This document shows positions 19,605 to 28,221 of a DNA stretch of 28,221 nucleotides, piece after piece. How positions within the stretch are numbered: the first letter of the stretch is position 1; every line of letters begins with the position of its first letter. Made by a program: the position numbers and the translations under genes. The DNA lies in contig CM044489.1 of the NCBI GenBank assembly GCA_024364805.1, forward strand, positions 114,367,873-114,396,093. The letters run 5' to 3'. The notes beneath the pieces were generated by a model, which saw only the letters and a list, made by a program, of their open reading frames with translations, was not told the DNA's origin and did not search any database. This DNA comes from Euprymna scolopes. Its lineage: Eukaryota; Mollusca; Cephalopoda; Sepiida; Sepiolidae.

Positions 19605-19612
19605 TATAAGCT

Positions 19613-21157
19613 AGTTTTGTTTCCACTGAAGCATGCTTACATCTGCTCTGCATCCGCAGCTGTTCTACTTCCTCTTCTATTCTTTTTTGCCTACCTTCTC
19701 TTCTATCATAGTCTCATCAACATTTACATTTGAAAGCTCTTATGTAGAAATATTAGAGTTTCTCCATTATCAGTATGTTCCTCGTAGGTTCATACACATT
19801 ATCACTTATACTAAAGAGCCTTTCACTCTCCACAGATGAAGGTGGTGCGCTTAAATATTTTGAAGCCAATTTACACAACAGTTGGAAGATCTGTGTCATT
19901 TTCCACCACTGAAATTGATTATCACCTCTTGTGAGTAATGGGAAACTACATAATAATCAAGTTCTTTAGTGAATAAGGAATTTACTCTCTTAGAGTATAG
20001 ATTATGCTTCTGTTATTTCTGCTGTACTTGTAGTTGCAGTCTCCAGATTTAACTCAGCCTTTACCTGCTCTAAGTTTAGATTGCTACTGTAGAATTATTT
20101 GAAGCCAATTCATCAAACAGGCTTTAAAAGGTTACAGTTTTACTTTCACTTTGATCTCCTTGACCCTCAGCAGAGCTTGAAAAATGTCTTCTGATTCTGC
20201 TTCATCAGCATCAGTAGGAAGTAGATTTAGAATCCAATTCTTAATGGTGTTTTTCCTGTCATTTTTTATTTAAATTTGAATCTTGAATCTAGGAAAGTAG
20301 ACACACACACACAAGTTTTTATCATTTATATGTGATGAAAATATTGTTTATATTGATTTACTGAATTACTCGAGAGTGGTAAGAAGGATTTAATTACAGT
20401 TAGAAACATCAGAATTAAATCTGACAGCTTTTTGCAGAAAAAATTGAGCTAAAATTGTTGGTATTATCGTTGATGTGTTTAAAGTTCTGTTACTTGCTTC
20501 GTTTGGTTATTTCTTCAAATGGACTCAGTAACTGAACATTTTTCAATACGTCCCCATTGATAAGTTGTTAAGGTAGGAATCTTATTATGAACAGCATACA
20601 TTACGAAAACGTTTAATTGTTCTAAATTTAGCATGTAGCATATAATATTGAATTTTACGGTGTGGTCACATTTTGAATGATTCCATGATTTTCCAAATTA
20701 AGCTGATTCTGTATTTCAGTTAATTTGCTAAATGCTAATAAAGAGCGATTAAAGTGGGAACTTATATATGTTAGTTGTAATGAGTGTCTTCACAGCCTGT
20801 TTAGAAAATAACCAGTCATTTATTGAGAGTTGCAATGTATTATGAAGCATGATAATGATTCTAAACCACATTTACTGACACCAGCGACCATATTTGCTCC
20901 TGAATTCCGCAAGACTAAGAAAGATTCATTCGAGATTTTATACTCCTTTAGACATTGTACAATTCTTTACTTATTCTTGAACCTGCGTGTGTATCAAGGA
21001 ATGGAACAACTCTAAACACGGCTTTGTACTGTTGAAAGTCATTTGAAAAACAATAGCCTGTCAAACTCAGAAAGGGACCATTATTTATAGTATTTGTCCA
21101 AATGTCTATAGTCCAAACAATGCTGAGGCGATTGAATTTTGTTTTTATTTTTGTAAA
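19613..21157 (-). pseudogene. hAT transposase remnant, catalytic and C-terminal part
   Basis: On the minus strand, from 21157 downwards: TIDIWTNTINNG (RNase H-like core start, first Asp), FLSLTGYCFSNDFQQYKAVF, PFLDTHAGSRIS, GANMVAGVSKCGLESLSCF, SINDWLFSKQAV, FSKLTEIQNQLNLENHG, YQWGRIEK, STFLDSRFKF, and finally LASKYLSAPPSSVESERLFS (19812-19870), the C-terminal hAT dimerisation region. The order is that of ZBED-like hAT transposases. Frameshifts and stops are many, so it is not functional. Its N-terminal part continues at 22262-22738 beyond the inserted mariner element. Confidence 0.85.
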
Positions 21158-21159
21158 TA

Positions 21160-22258
21160 CAGGGTGATTAAAAAAGAATGACCCTTTTTCATGATCAAAT
21201 ATTACGCAAATAAATGTATGAATCCGAATGAGGGAATGGGTATTTGAAAGATAGATTTCTCAATTTTCTATGGTTGTCACGTGACTCATGCGTCTGGCAG
21301 CGACAGCGAAATAAATGGCGACCCGTCAACAGAAGGCTTTTTACGTTCTTGAGTTGGCAAAAAAACTTCATCAGTGATTACATTGCAGCGTGCATTCAGA
21401 GTGAAATTCGATTATGATGCTCCTTCTAAGAACACCCGAAGGTGATTTAAGCAGTTTGAAGAGAGCGGGTATCTGTGTAAATGCAAAGGTTTCAAGCGAC
21501 CGCGAACTTCAGAAGAAGATGTGGAGAGAATCTGTGCTGCGTTTACTCAGATCCCAAGGAAATCCATACGCCGTGCAAGTCGTGAGCTGGCAATTACTTA
21601 ACCCACGGTATGGCGTGCGCTTAAAAAATGGTTGCAATTGAAACTGCACAGACTACAACTTCTTCAGGCGCTTAAAAACAATGAATACCTACGATGAATG
21701 GAATTTTGCAACCAGATTTTGCAAATGACAGAGGATGACGAAAACTTCAGTTCATTGTTAATTTTCAGTGACGAAGCCATTTCTATCCGAATGGCAAAAT
21801 CACCTGACACAATGTGTGAATTTGGGGAACTGAAAATCCTCACGAAATTATTCAACATAAAAGAGATTTCCCTAAAGTAAATGTTTTTTCGTGCTGTATC
21901 TCGCTACAAGGTTTATGGCCCATTTTTATTGAGAAACTCTCTTGCAGGGCAAGGTTATAAGAATATGTTATGAAACTGGCTCTTCCCATTAATAGAAGCT
22001 TATTCAAACGGATTCATTTTTCAACAAGATGGGGTGCATCCCCACTAGAGCTTATCAGTTAAAGCGTGTGTGAAAGGAATCATCATATCGTATTGATTGT
22101 GTTCGTGTTGCAAGGGGGCATATTGAACACTTGTAACATGCGAAAAAAATGTGACTTTTAATAGAATACTTGTATTAAAAGATTTGTTTATTTTTGTTTG
22201 TTTTTTTTTTTTGCTATTTTCCTTCATGAAATCGGATCATTCTTTTTTAATCACCCTA
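21160..22258 (+). mobile_element. Mariner-superfamily element inserted in the hAT remnant
   Basis: Terminal repeats are CAGGGTGATTAAAAAAGAATG at 21160 and, inverted, CATTCTTTTTTAATCACCCTA ending at 22258, with TA on both sides (21158-59, 22259-60). The 1,099-bp interior encodes on the plus strand a decayed transposase: MATRQQKAFYVLELAK, a middle part with IWGTENPHEIIQHKRDFPKV, NVFCAVSRYKVYGPFF, FQQDGVHPH with a catalytic Asp, then a jump to YRIDCVRVARGHIEHL at the C-terminus. The stretch with the third acidic residue (SPDL--CDFF region) is deleted between about 22050 and 22085. Frameshifts and stops abound. Confidence 0.92.
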
Positions 22259-22261
22259 TAT

Positions 22262-22738
22262 ATCTGAAATTCTTTTTTCAATGAAGAACTTTTTTGATAG
22301 AATACTGTAATTTAGACAACGCTTTGCAATGAGCTGATTAAGTCCAATATCAAATGTTACAGAATTTGATTGAATATCAACAGAAATCATTTCTCTCATC
22401 AGATAATAGATCTCTTGTGATTTATGGTCATTAATTATTCACAATTTTCTTCTTGGCCGATATTGATTCTTTAGTAGTTTGGTGTTTTGCTGGAGGTTCA
22501 TAATTGCTGTTACTTGTTCCAGGAGTGTTTGTCCCTGAATATTCATTGTGTTTCCTTTTCTTATCTGAAACTTTTTCTTCTTTTGGACGAACTTTCCTAA
22601 GATGGCTTAACATATTAGTCGTTGTAAAAACTTTTGCTTAGTTGTTACCCTTTGATACGATGGCTTGACATAACTTGCAGATTTATTCGTATTCGTGGAA
22701 TTGACATCAAAATACTTCCAACAGAAACTAATTGCCAT
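22262..22738 (-). pseudogene. hAT transposase remnant, N-terminal BED finger part
   Basis: From an ATG at 22738 on the minus strand: MAISFCWKYFDVNSTNTNK, then in another frame ICKLCQAIVSKGNN and TTTNMLSHLRKVRPKE. WKYF, CxxC and the HLRK segment are the landmarks of a BED zinc finger, in which the last His (expected in HLRKxH) is Arg. A lysine- and Ser/Thr-rich linker follows (22431-22590), then MREMISVDIQSN, FDIGLNQLIAK and YSILSKKFF, matching the region before the catalytic core of hAT transposases. A frameshift lies within the finger. The reading is broken at 22260 by the mariner insertion and resumes at 21157. Confidence 0.85.
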
Positions 22739-22770
22739 AATGGCTGACAGCTATTTAATCATATTTTTAC

Positions 22771-23740
22771 GTATTTAAATTGCATATTTCTGATATCTAG
22801 TTAGTAATTTATCCTAATACAATATGCATTATTTAAATAAGAAAAGAAAAATATTTGTAATGGATGCATGGATCCAAAAATCAGGAACAAGAGTATGATT
22901 GATGAAAAATGCATTATTTTCGGTTCGCATATGGTCACTATTTATTGTACAAAAGTGAAAGATAGAGTAATAATTTTCTTTGACAGTAATATACCTATTT
23001 ACAATGCCTCCTTACGGGACAGAGTTAGACACTAAGCTCGTTTTTTAACCTGGAGAAAAGGTACAAAAATAAAAAAAATTGTCTCAGTCGTGAAGGACTG
23101 ATCCTCCACCGAAAGAGACAGTAATATAACGTACAAAATAATAATGCTAATTTGATAGGAAGCGAAAGGAAAGAAATTTCATATGCTTACTTCTATTTGC
23201 CTCAAATTCAGCCCCGTCACAAAAGGCTACAAATTAGCAACGTGTCATGCCTGCCATTTGAAAATACGGTGTAGACGGTGCATGTCTCTTCGGTGAATTT
23301 TCACGGGATAGTAAAAACGGGAGTTAACTTGTCTTCGTTTACAATATAATTAAATTAATATTTGTACTATTTATTTACTGGTGATGCCTATGTAAAAAAA
23401 AAAGATGATAAAAGTAGTCAAAATAATTCAAATTATACAGGTTTGGTCTGATTGAGTTTAGTTTTGTTTAGTTTAGTTTAGTTTGGTTTCATTTGCTTTT
23501 GGAAGTAACTTGTTAAACGAATAAATACTGCTTAGGTTGTGGAAAACAAGCACAGTGTCGCTAAACTTCAAAATAGATTATCTAAAAATCGATAGGTTAC
23601 CAAACGTGTGAAATAAAGCGTATGCAGAGCATTTTTTAATGGAAATTATTTCAGGCAAGGCATGAAGTCACATGACATCAGGAGCAAAAATGTATTGCTT
23701 TTAGGTAAATAATTAGTAAACGATAAGTGGTAGGCGGATA
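22771..23740. other. Anonymous AT-rich DNA upstream of the hAT remnant
   Basis: No gene recognised. A (GTTTA)n-like stretch lies near 23455-23490. Any hAT 5' terminal repeat should be here, but I cannot point to it with confidence. Confidence 0.4.
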
Positions 23741-23751
23741 AATTCCGACTC

Positions 23752-23858
23752 AGAAAACAGAAATTCTTCCCCCTTTGTCAGAAACACCGTCCATGGAATG
23801 CGAGGACAAAATAAGGACAGTGAGAGTTATGAAGCTGCCGAAAGTTAACCTAATGTCC
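23752..23858. repeat. Diverged relative of the 146-bp dispersed repeat
   Basis: AACAGAAATTCTTCCCCCTTT, ACAAAATAAGG and CCGAAAGTTAACCTAATGTCC follow the same order as in the copies at 10932 and 13361, at clearly lower similarity. It is an older copy. Confidence 0.5.
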
Positions 23859-24029
23859 ACTTTCTACTCTCCTTATCTTATGCTATTGTTGAAATATAGA
23901 CTATATACCGTCCTGTAGTAATACTGTCACATGGTCACATGATGTATTACTTCAGGCAGATTATGAATGTCTGGTAAGACTATTAACAAACACGATGCCA
24001 ATCGGAACATATAGGCTTACTACTTATTA

Positions 24030-24195
24030 CAGAACAATGAACAGAGATGGGTAGAACACGTGTAGAGAATAAAACATGGCTAGGCAAACTATTATTTTCT
24101 CAATTGTTTAAAGAGAGAAGGAAGCAAGAAAGGCTTAGGTTAAAATTCAAAGATTCAATGGAAAGAAACGAATTAAAGAATATCAGGATCAGCGA
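24030..24195 (+). pseudogene. Short LINE ORF2 C-terminal remnant
   Basis: QRWVEHV at 24042 and, in another frame, KFKDSMERNELKNI near 24143-24185 resemble the W-GHV-R and RFKD--K--L segments that end many non-LTR ORF2 proteins. A similar end (AGAATATCAGGA) recurs at about 27050. It is short and frame-broken, so the call is tentative. Confidence 0.45.
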
Positions 24196-24289
24196 TTAGT
24201 ATGATGCGTTATCTTGTGAAAATTATGGATGCAGTCTGGCAGGACAAGGTCAGTAACGGGAAAATAATGGAATATGCATGTTTGCAATC

Positions 24290-24397
24290 TATTGCAAATC
24301 GCTTCCCTTATTTTGTCCTTTGGTCCTCACATACCATGAACGATGTATTTAACAAGGGGAAAGAAATGGTGTTTTTTGGATCATAATCTATCCATTT
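24290..24397. repeat. Dispersed repeat, left part (split by the 5S/array insertion)
   Basis: CTTATTTTGTCCTTTGGTCC and AATCTATCCATTT match 18.34-18.45 kb in order. The match stops at CTATCCATTT, exactly where the tandem array begins; its continuation is found at 26881. Confidence 0.65.
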
Positions 24398-24398
24398 C

Positions 24399-26580
24399 AT
24401 CATCGAGTTTGGTTATATATACAGCATAATCATCACGTTTCGTTATATATACAGTATAATCATCACGTTTCATTATATATACAGCATAATCATCATGTTT
24501 CGTTATATATACAGCATAATAATCACGTTTCGTTATATATATACAGCATAATCATCACGTTTCGTTATATATACAGCATAATCATCACGTTTCGTTATAT
24601 ATACAGCATAATCATACCGTTTCGTTATATATACAGCATAATTATCACGTTTCGTTATATATACAGCATAATTATCACGTTTCGTTATATATACAGCATA
24701 ATTATCACGTTTCGTAATATATACAGCATAATCATCACGTTTGGTTAAATATACAGCATAATCATCACGTTTGGTTATATATACAGCATAATCATCACGT
24801 TTCGTTATATATACAGCATAATCATCACGGTTCGTTATATACAGAGCATAATCATCACGTTTGGTTATATATACAGCATAATCATCACGTTTCGTTATAT
24901 ATACAGCATAATCATCACGTTTCGTTATATATACAGCATAATCATAACGTTTGGTTAAATATACAGCATAATAATTACGTTTCGTTATATACATATAGCA
25001 TAATCATCACATTTGTTATATATACAGTATAATCATCGTGTTTTGTTATATATACAGCATAATCATCACGTTTCGTTAAATATACAGCATAATCATCACG
25101 TTTCGTTATATATACAGCATAATCATCACGTTTGGTTGTATATACAGCATAATCATCACGTTTCGTTATATATACAGCATAATAATCACGTTTCGTTATA
25201 TATACAGCATAATCATCACGTTTGGTTAAATATACAGCATAATCATCACGTTTCGTTATATATATATATGTAGCATAATCATCACGTTTCGTTATATATA
25301 CAGCATAATCATCATGTTTCGTAATATATACAGCATAATCATCACGTTTGGTTATATATACAGCATAATCATCACGTTTGGTTATATATACAGCATAATC
25401 ATCACGTGTCGTTATATATATACAGTATAATCATCACGTTTCGTTATATATACAGCATAATTATCACGTTTCGTTATATATACAGCATAATCATCACGTT
25501 TCGTTATATATACAGCATAATCATCATGTTTTATTATATATATATATATATAGCATAATCATAACATTTGGTAATATATACAGCATAATCATCATGTTTC
25601 GTTATATATACAGCATAATCATCACGTTTCGTTTAATATACAGCATAATCATCACGTTTGTTAATATATACAGCATAATCATCACGTTTGTTAATATATA
25701 CAGCATAATCATCACGTTTGGTTAAATATACGGCATAATCATCACGTTTCGTTATATATACAGCATAATCATCACGTTTCGTTATATATACAGCATACTC
25801 ATCACGTTTCGTTATATATACAGCATAATTATCACGTTACGTTATATATACATCATAATAATCATGCGTCGTTATATATACAGCATAATCATCATGTTTG
25901 GTTAAATATACAGCATAATCATCACGTTCCGGTATATATACAGCATAATCATCACGTTTGGTTAAATATACAGCATAATCATCACGTTTCGTTATATATA
26001 CAGCATAATCGTCACGTTTCGTTATATATACAGCATAATCATCACGTTGTGTTATATATACAGCATAATCATCACGTTTGATTATATATACAGCATAATC
26101 ATCACGTTAGGTTAAATGTACAGCATAATCATCACGTTTGGTTATATATACAGCATAATCACCACGTTTCGTTATATATACAGCATAATCATCACGGTTC
26201 GTTATATATACAGCATAATCATCACATTTCGTTATATATAGAGCATAATCATTACGTTTGGTTAAATATACAGCATAATCATCACGTTTCGTTATAAAAA
26301 CACCATAATCATCACGGTTCGTTATATATACAGCATAATCATCACATTTCGTTATATATACAGCATAATCATCACGTTTGGTTAAATATACAGCATAATC
26401 ATCACGTGTTGTTATATATATAGCATAATCATCACGTTTGGTTATATATACAGCATAATCATCACGTTTGGTCATATATACAGCATAATCATCACGTTTG
26501 GTTATATATACAGCATAATCATCACGTTTCGTTATATATACAGCATAATCATCACGTTTCGTTATATATACAGCATAATC
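24399..26580. repeat. 30-bp satellite/minisatellite array (about 72 units)
   Basis: The unit is a TATATACAGCATAATC core followed by ATCACGTTTSGTT, repeated head to tail with a strict 30-base period over most of 2.18 kb. Main variants are S = C or G, TATATATA versus TAAATATA, and AATAATC for AATCATC. Slips that lengthen the TA part occur before 24997, 25272 and 25552. A two-variant block beginning ATCACGGTTC recurs at 26191 and 26311, 120 bases apart. Because 30 is divisible by 3, open frames of 86-153 codons arise (YAVYITKRDD and its like); they are not genes. The last unit runs directly into 5S-derived sequence. Confidence 0.97.
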
Positions 26581-26862
26581 ACGTTGACACGTTAGTTCTC
26601 GTTAGATCACCGACAATGTTGAGCCTGGCCAGTACCAGATAGGTGACCATTTGGGAATACCGTGTCCTGTATATAGAAAAAAAATGGACATTTTCTGAAT
26701 TACCAGCATTCCATTTGGTTTCCAGCTGTCTCGGCATTATCCTACCACTAAATCAAGCTGGTTAGGACGAGAGAGTGGGGCCTGGCTCTGTGCAAACAAA
26801 ATCCTGTTTCATCCATCATCCTGAGGATGATCAGATGGTCTTCGTCATCCTGACAGACGAAC
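26567..26862 (+). mobile_element. 5S rRNA-derived SINE, copy B, fused to the satellite array
   Basis: The sequence follows 5S rRNA on the plus strand: ACAGCATAATCACGTTGACA, TCTCGTTAGATCACCGA, then CAATGTTGAGCCTGGCCAGT, GGTGACCATTTGGGAATACC and GTGTCCTGTATATAG. The 5S part is about 26567-26676. Compared with copy A it lacks about 8 bases (AGTTAAGC region) of the internal control region. A non-5S body follows to about 26862, with a hairpin ATCATCCTGAGGATGAT. The 5' head of this SINE is the same sequence as the satellite unit next to it. Confidence 0.8.
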
Positions 26863-26880
26863 TGTTTATGTTTGGTCAGT

Positions 26881-26955
26881 TTTTGACCTTGAAGTAATAT
26901 TTTAGTTCCTTATATCAAGTGGCTTTGCACTTTGTTTGGAGCGATTTGAGAAGAG
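26881..26955. repeat. Dispersed repeat, right part
   Basis: TTTTGACCTTGAAGTAATAT, TTTAGTTCCTTATATCAAG and GGAGCGATTTGA continue the repeat left at 24397, as judged from the uninterrupted relative at 18447-18525. Confidence 0.65.
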
Positions 26956-27175
26956 AACAGAACCTGAATATAGCAACTGCTTTGACGGCGTCAAAGAGAA
27001 TAAGCAGAAAAGAACCAGATTAAGATTGAATAAAAAGTAATATAAATTGAAAGAATATCAGGACGCGTAAAGATGACGCGTACAACAGAACCAAGTATAG
27101 AAGTAAGATCATGTCGTGGTTGCCATAATTAAACGGTTATTGTCACTTCAACAAGCAGTATATTATGCTGGATTA

Positions 27176-27776
27176 ATTTTCTGAATTTTATAGATGAGGA
27201 TTGATGACTCATATTATTTGGATTATTCGGACTACTGTTTCATCTTAAGTGTTATTTTCACAACGCTTCGGTCGATGTAATTTTCGACCTTCTTCAGGTG
27301 TATCTTGTCAAACTCGGGAATCTGTACGGAATTTCAAACGGAATCCTTTATAGTCAACGGGCATAGCATGCTCTTGTTCGGTCAATCATACCTAAGTAGA
27401 AGTCCTAAGTTATATGCAATTGTATTTTGAGTGAGGCCATTACTGTGGATTGAACCTACAACCTCCAAAAGAATATAACATAACTGAATATTATCCATTA
27501 TGCTACGGCTCCTCATTGCAAGCGACACTCAAAATACAATTGCGTATTACTGATGACTTCTATCCACTCATCGCTAACAGAACAAGAGCATGATACCTTG
27601 TGGAGTAAATAAAGGGTTGAGTTCAAAATTTCGTGTAGATTCTCGAGTTCGACAGAAAGATTCTAGAGTTCGTTCGGATGCACCTGAATAAAGTCGAAGG
27701 TTACATCGACCGAGAAGTTGCGAAAATAATACTCAAGGTGAAAACACTAGTGCGAATAATCCAAATAATACAAACT
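27176..27776. mobile_element. Long-inverted-repeat element with tRNA-like core, best copy
   Basis: The left arm from about 27211 (TATTATTTGGATTATTCGGA, CTTCGGTCGATGTAA, CGACCTTCTTCAGGTG) is mirrored by the right arm ending about 27770 (CACCTGAATAAAGTCGAAGG, TTACATCGACCGAGAAGTTG, CGAATAATCCAAATAATA). The inner arms also pair (AATTGTATTTTGAGTG with CACTCAAAATACAATT). The centre is a tRNA-like segment at 27434-27512. It has no coding capacity. The left flank GATGAGGATTGATG is shared with copy 1 at 3.94 kb, so the element may begin a little outside the visible arm. Confidence 0.85.
27434..27512 (-). repeat. tRNA-like core segment
   Basis: The minus strand reads GGAGCCGTAGCATAATGG with a perfect box A (TAGCATAATGG), and 40 bases later GTAGGTTCAATCC with a perfect box B (GTTCAATCC). 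The length of about 79 bases and the box spacing fit a tRNA. However, the 5' GGAGCC is faced by GGCC at the 3' end, so acceptor pairing is weak. It is likely a tRNA-derived repeat core that may still recruit TFIIIC. Confidence 0.6.
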
Positions 27777-28221
27777 GGTTTTATTTGTCTGTTCTGCAAT
27801 ATATTAACCCTTTTTATATAATATTAGAAAAGCAATAGCTATTAATAATAGTTTATTGTATGCAATTAATTGAGCACGTGTTTTTGCTTTTTATAAATTA
27901 CGGCGTCAAGTGATTTCAATTTTAATCATACTTTTTATTTTTAGATGCAAATATAAATAACTCCATTTTATTTCAGTATTTAATTTATGTATTTCTGTTT
28001 TATTAAATGCTAGCTTTTTTTTTTCTCGTCCATAAATGTTTATTTATCTACCGAGTTGATCTTAAATATTGTATACTCAATCCATTATATCATCCTTTTC
28101 AGTCCCCACTCCTTAATTCCGGCTTCCATCTTATCTCACAATTACTTATAACGTAACCATCTAACTTTCGGAAGAATCCCTCCCCATCCGCTTTTCTTTT
28201 ATACCGTAAGTTTCTTAAAAC
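27777..28221. other. Anonymous AT-rich DNA at the right edge
   Basis: No gene or repeat recognised. The last 150 bases are pyrimidine-rich (TCC/CTT) and differ in composition from the rest, but show no reading frame of note. Confidence 0.45.

Noticed and set aside
22431-22613. Independent small nuclear protein (lysine/serine-rich, 60 codons)
   Set aside because: It is the linker after the BED finger of the hAT transposase remnant, flanked by matching pieces in neighbouring frames.
24533-24994. Repeat protein of the YAVYITKRDD type (also 25013-25273 and 26107-26475)
   Set aside because: The frames stay open only because the 30-base unit is divisible by three and lacks stops in some frames. 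They occur on both strands and are broken wherever units slip.
24399-26580. Possible CRISPR array
   Set aside because: The 30-base units follow one another with no unique spacers, and the surroundings are animal repeat DNA. It is a tandem satellite.
27434-27512. Functional tRNA gene
   Set aside because: Both internal boxes are good, but acceptor-stem pairing is weak and the segment is part of a repeated element with other decayed copies.

Overview
The window is an AT-rich stretch of animal nuclear DNA with no host gene that I can support. No spliced gene, intact open frame, operon or bacterial-type signal was found. It contains long (CA/TG)n and (TA)n microsatellites, Helitron ends, Tc1/mariner and hAT transposase remnants, LINE 3' ends and tRNA- and 5S-rRNA-derived repeats. 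This suggests an intergenic or intronic region of a repeat-rich invertebrate. A mollusc, perhaps an octopod cephalopod, is my best guess, but that is inference from repeat style and not proven by any gene.

Layout. 1-2 kb: a degenerate 42-bp tandem repeat at the edge, then featureless AT-rich DNA and a (TA)n tract. 2-5.1 kb: two copies of an AT-rich inverted-repeat family, one copy of a long-inverted-repeat family with a tRNA-like core, and a short promoter-like cluster at 4.39-4.54 kb. 5.1-7.8 kb: a Helitron-like element carrying a tRNA-like segment, a 180-bp foldback, a minus-strand 5S-rRNA-derived SINE, a mariner-type transposase fragment, and a foldback element whose interior holds a tRNA-like segment and a gag fossil of an LTR retrotransposon. 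9-15.2 kb: three copies of one LINE 3' region, a Helitron with two nested starts, several (CA)n tracts, a tRNA-like SINE and two duplicated anonymous repeats. 16.1-17.35 kb: a decayed Tc1-like transposon with terminal repeats. 19.1-22.8 kb: a minus-strand hAT transposase remnant (BED finger to C-terminal dimerisation region), cut by a mariner-superfamily element that duplicated TA, with a second, internally deleted TIR element just beyond its 3' side. 24.4-26.9 kb: about 72 copies of a 30-bp unit running without a break into a 5S rRNA-derived SINE. 27.2-27.8 kb: the best-preserved copy of the long-inverted-repeat family.

The most interesting signal is the 30-bp array. Its unit matches the 5' head of the adjoining 5S-derived SINE, and array plus SINE sit inside an older repeat for which an apparently uninterrupted relative is present at 18.3-18.5 kb. 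This looks like a satellite born from the leading end of a Pol III retroposon. The elements do not work together; the order of nesting gives relative ages only.
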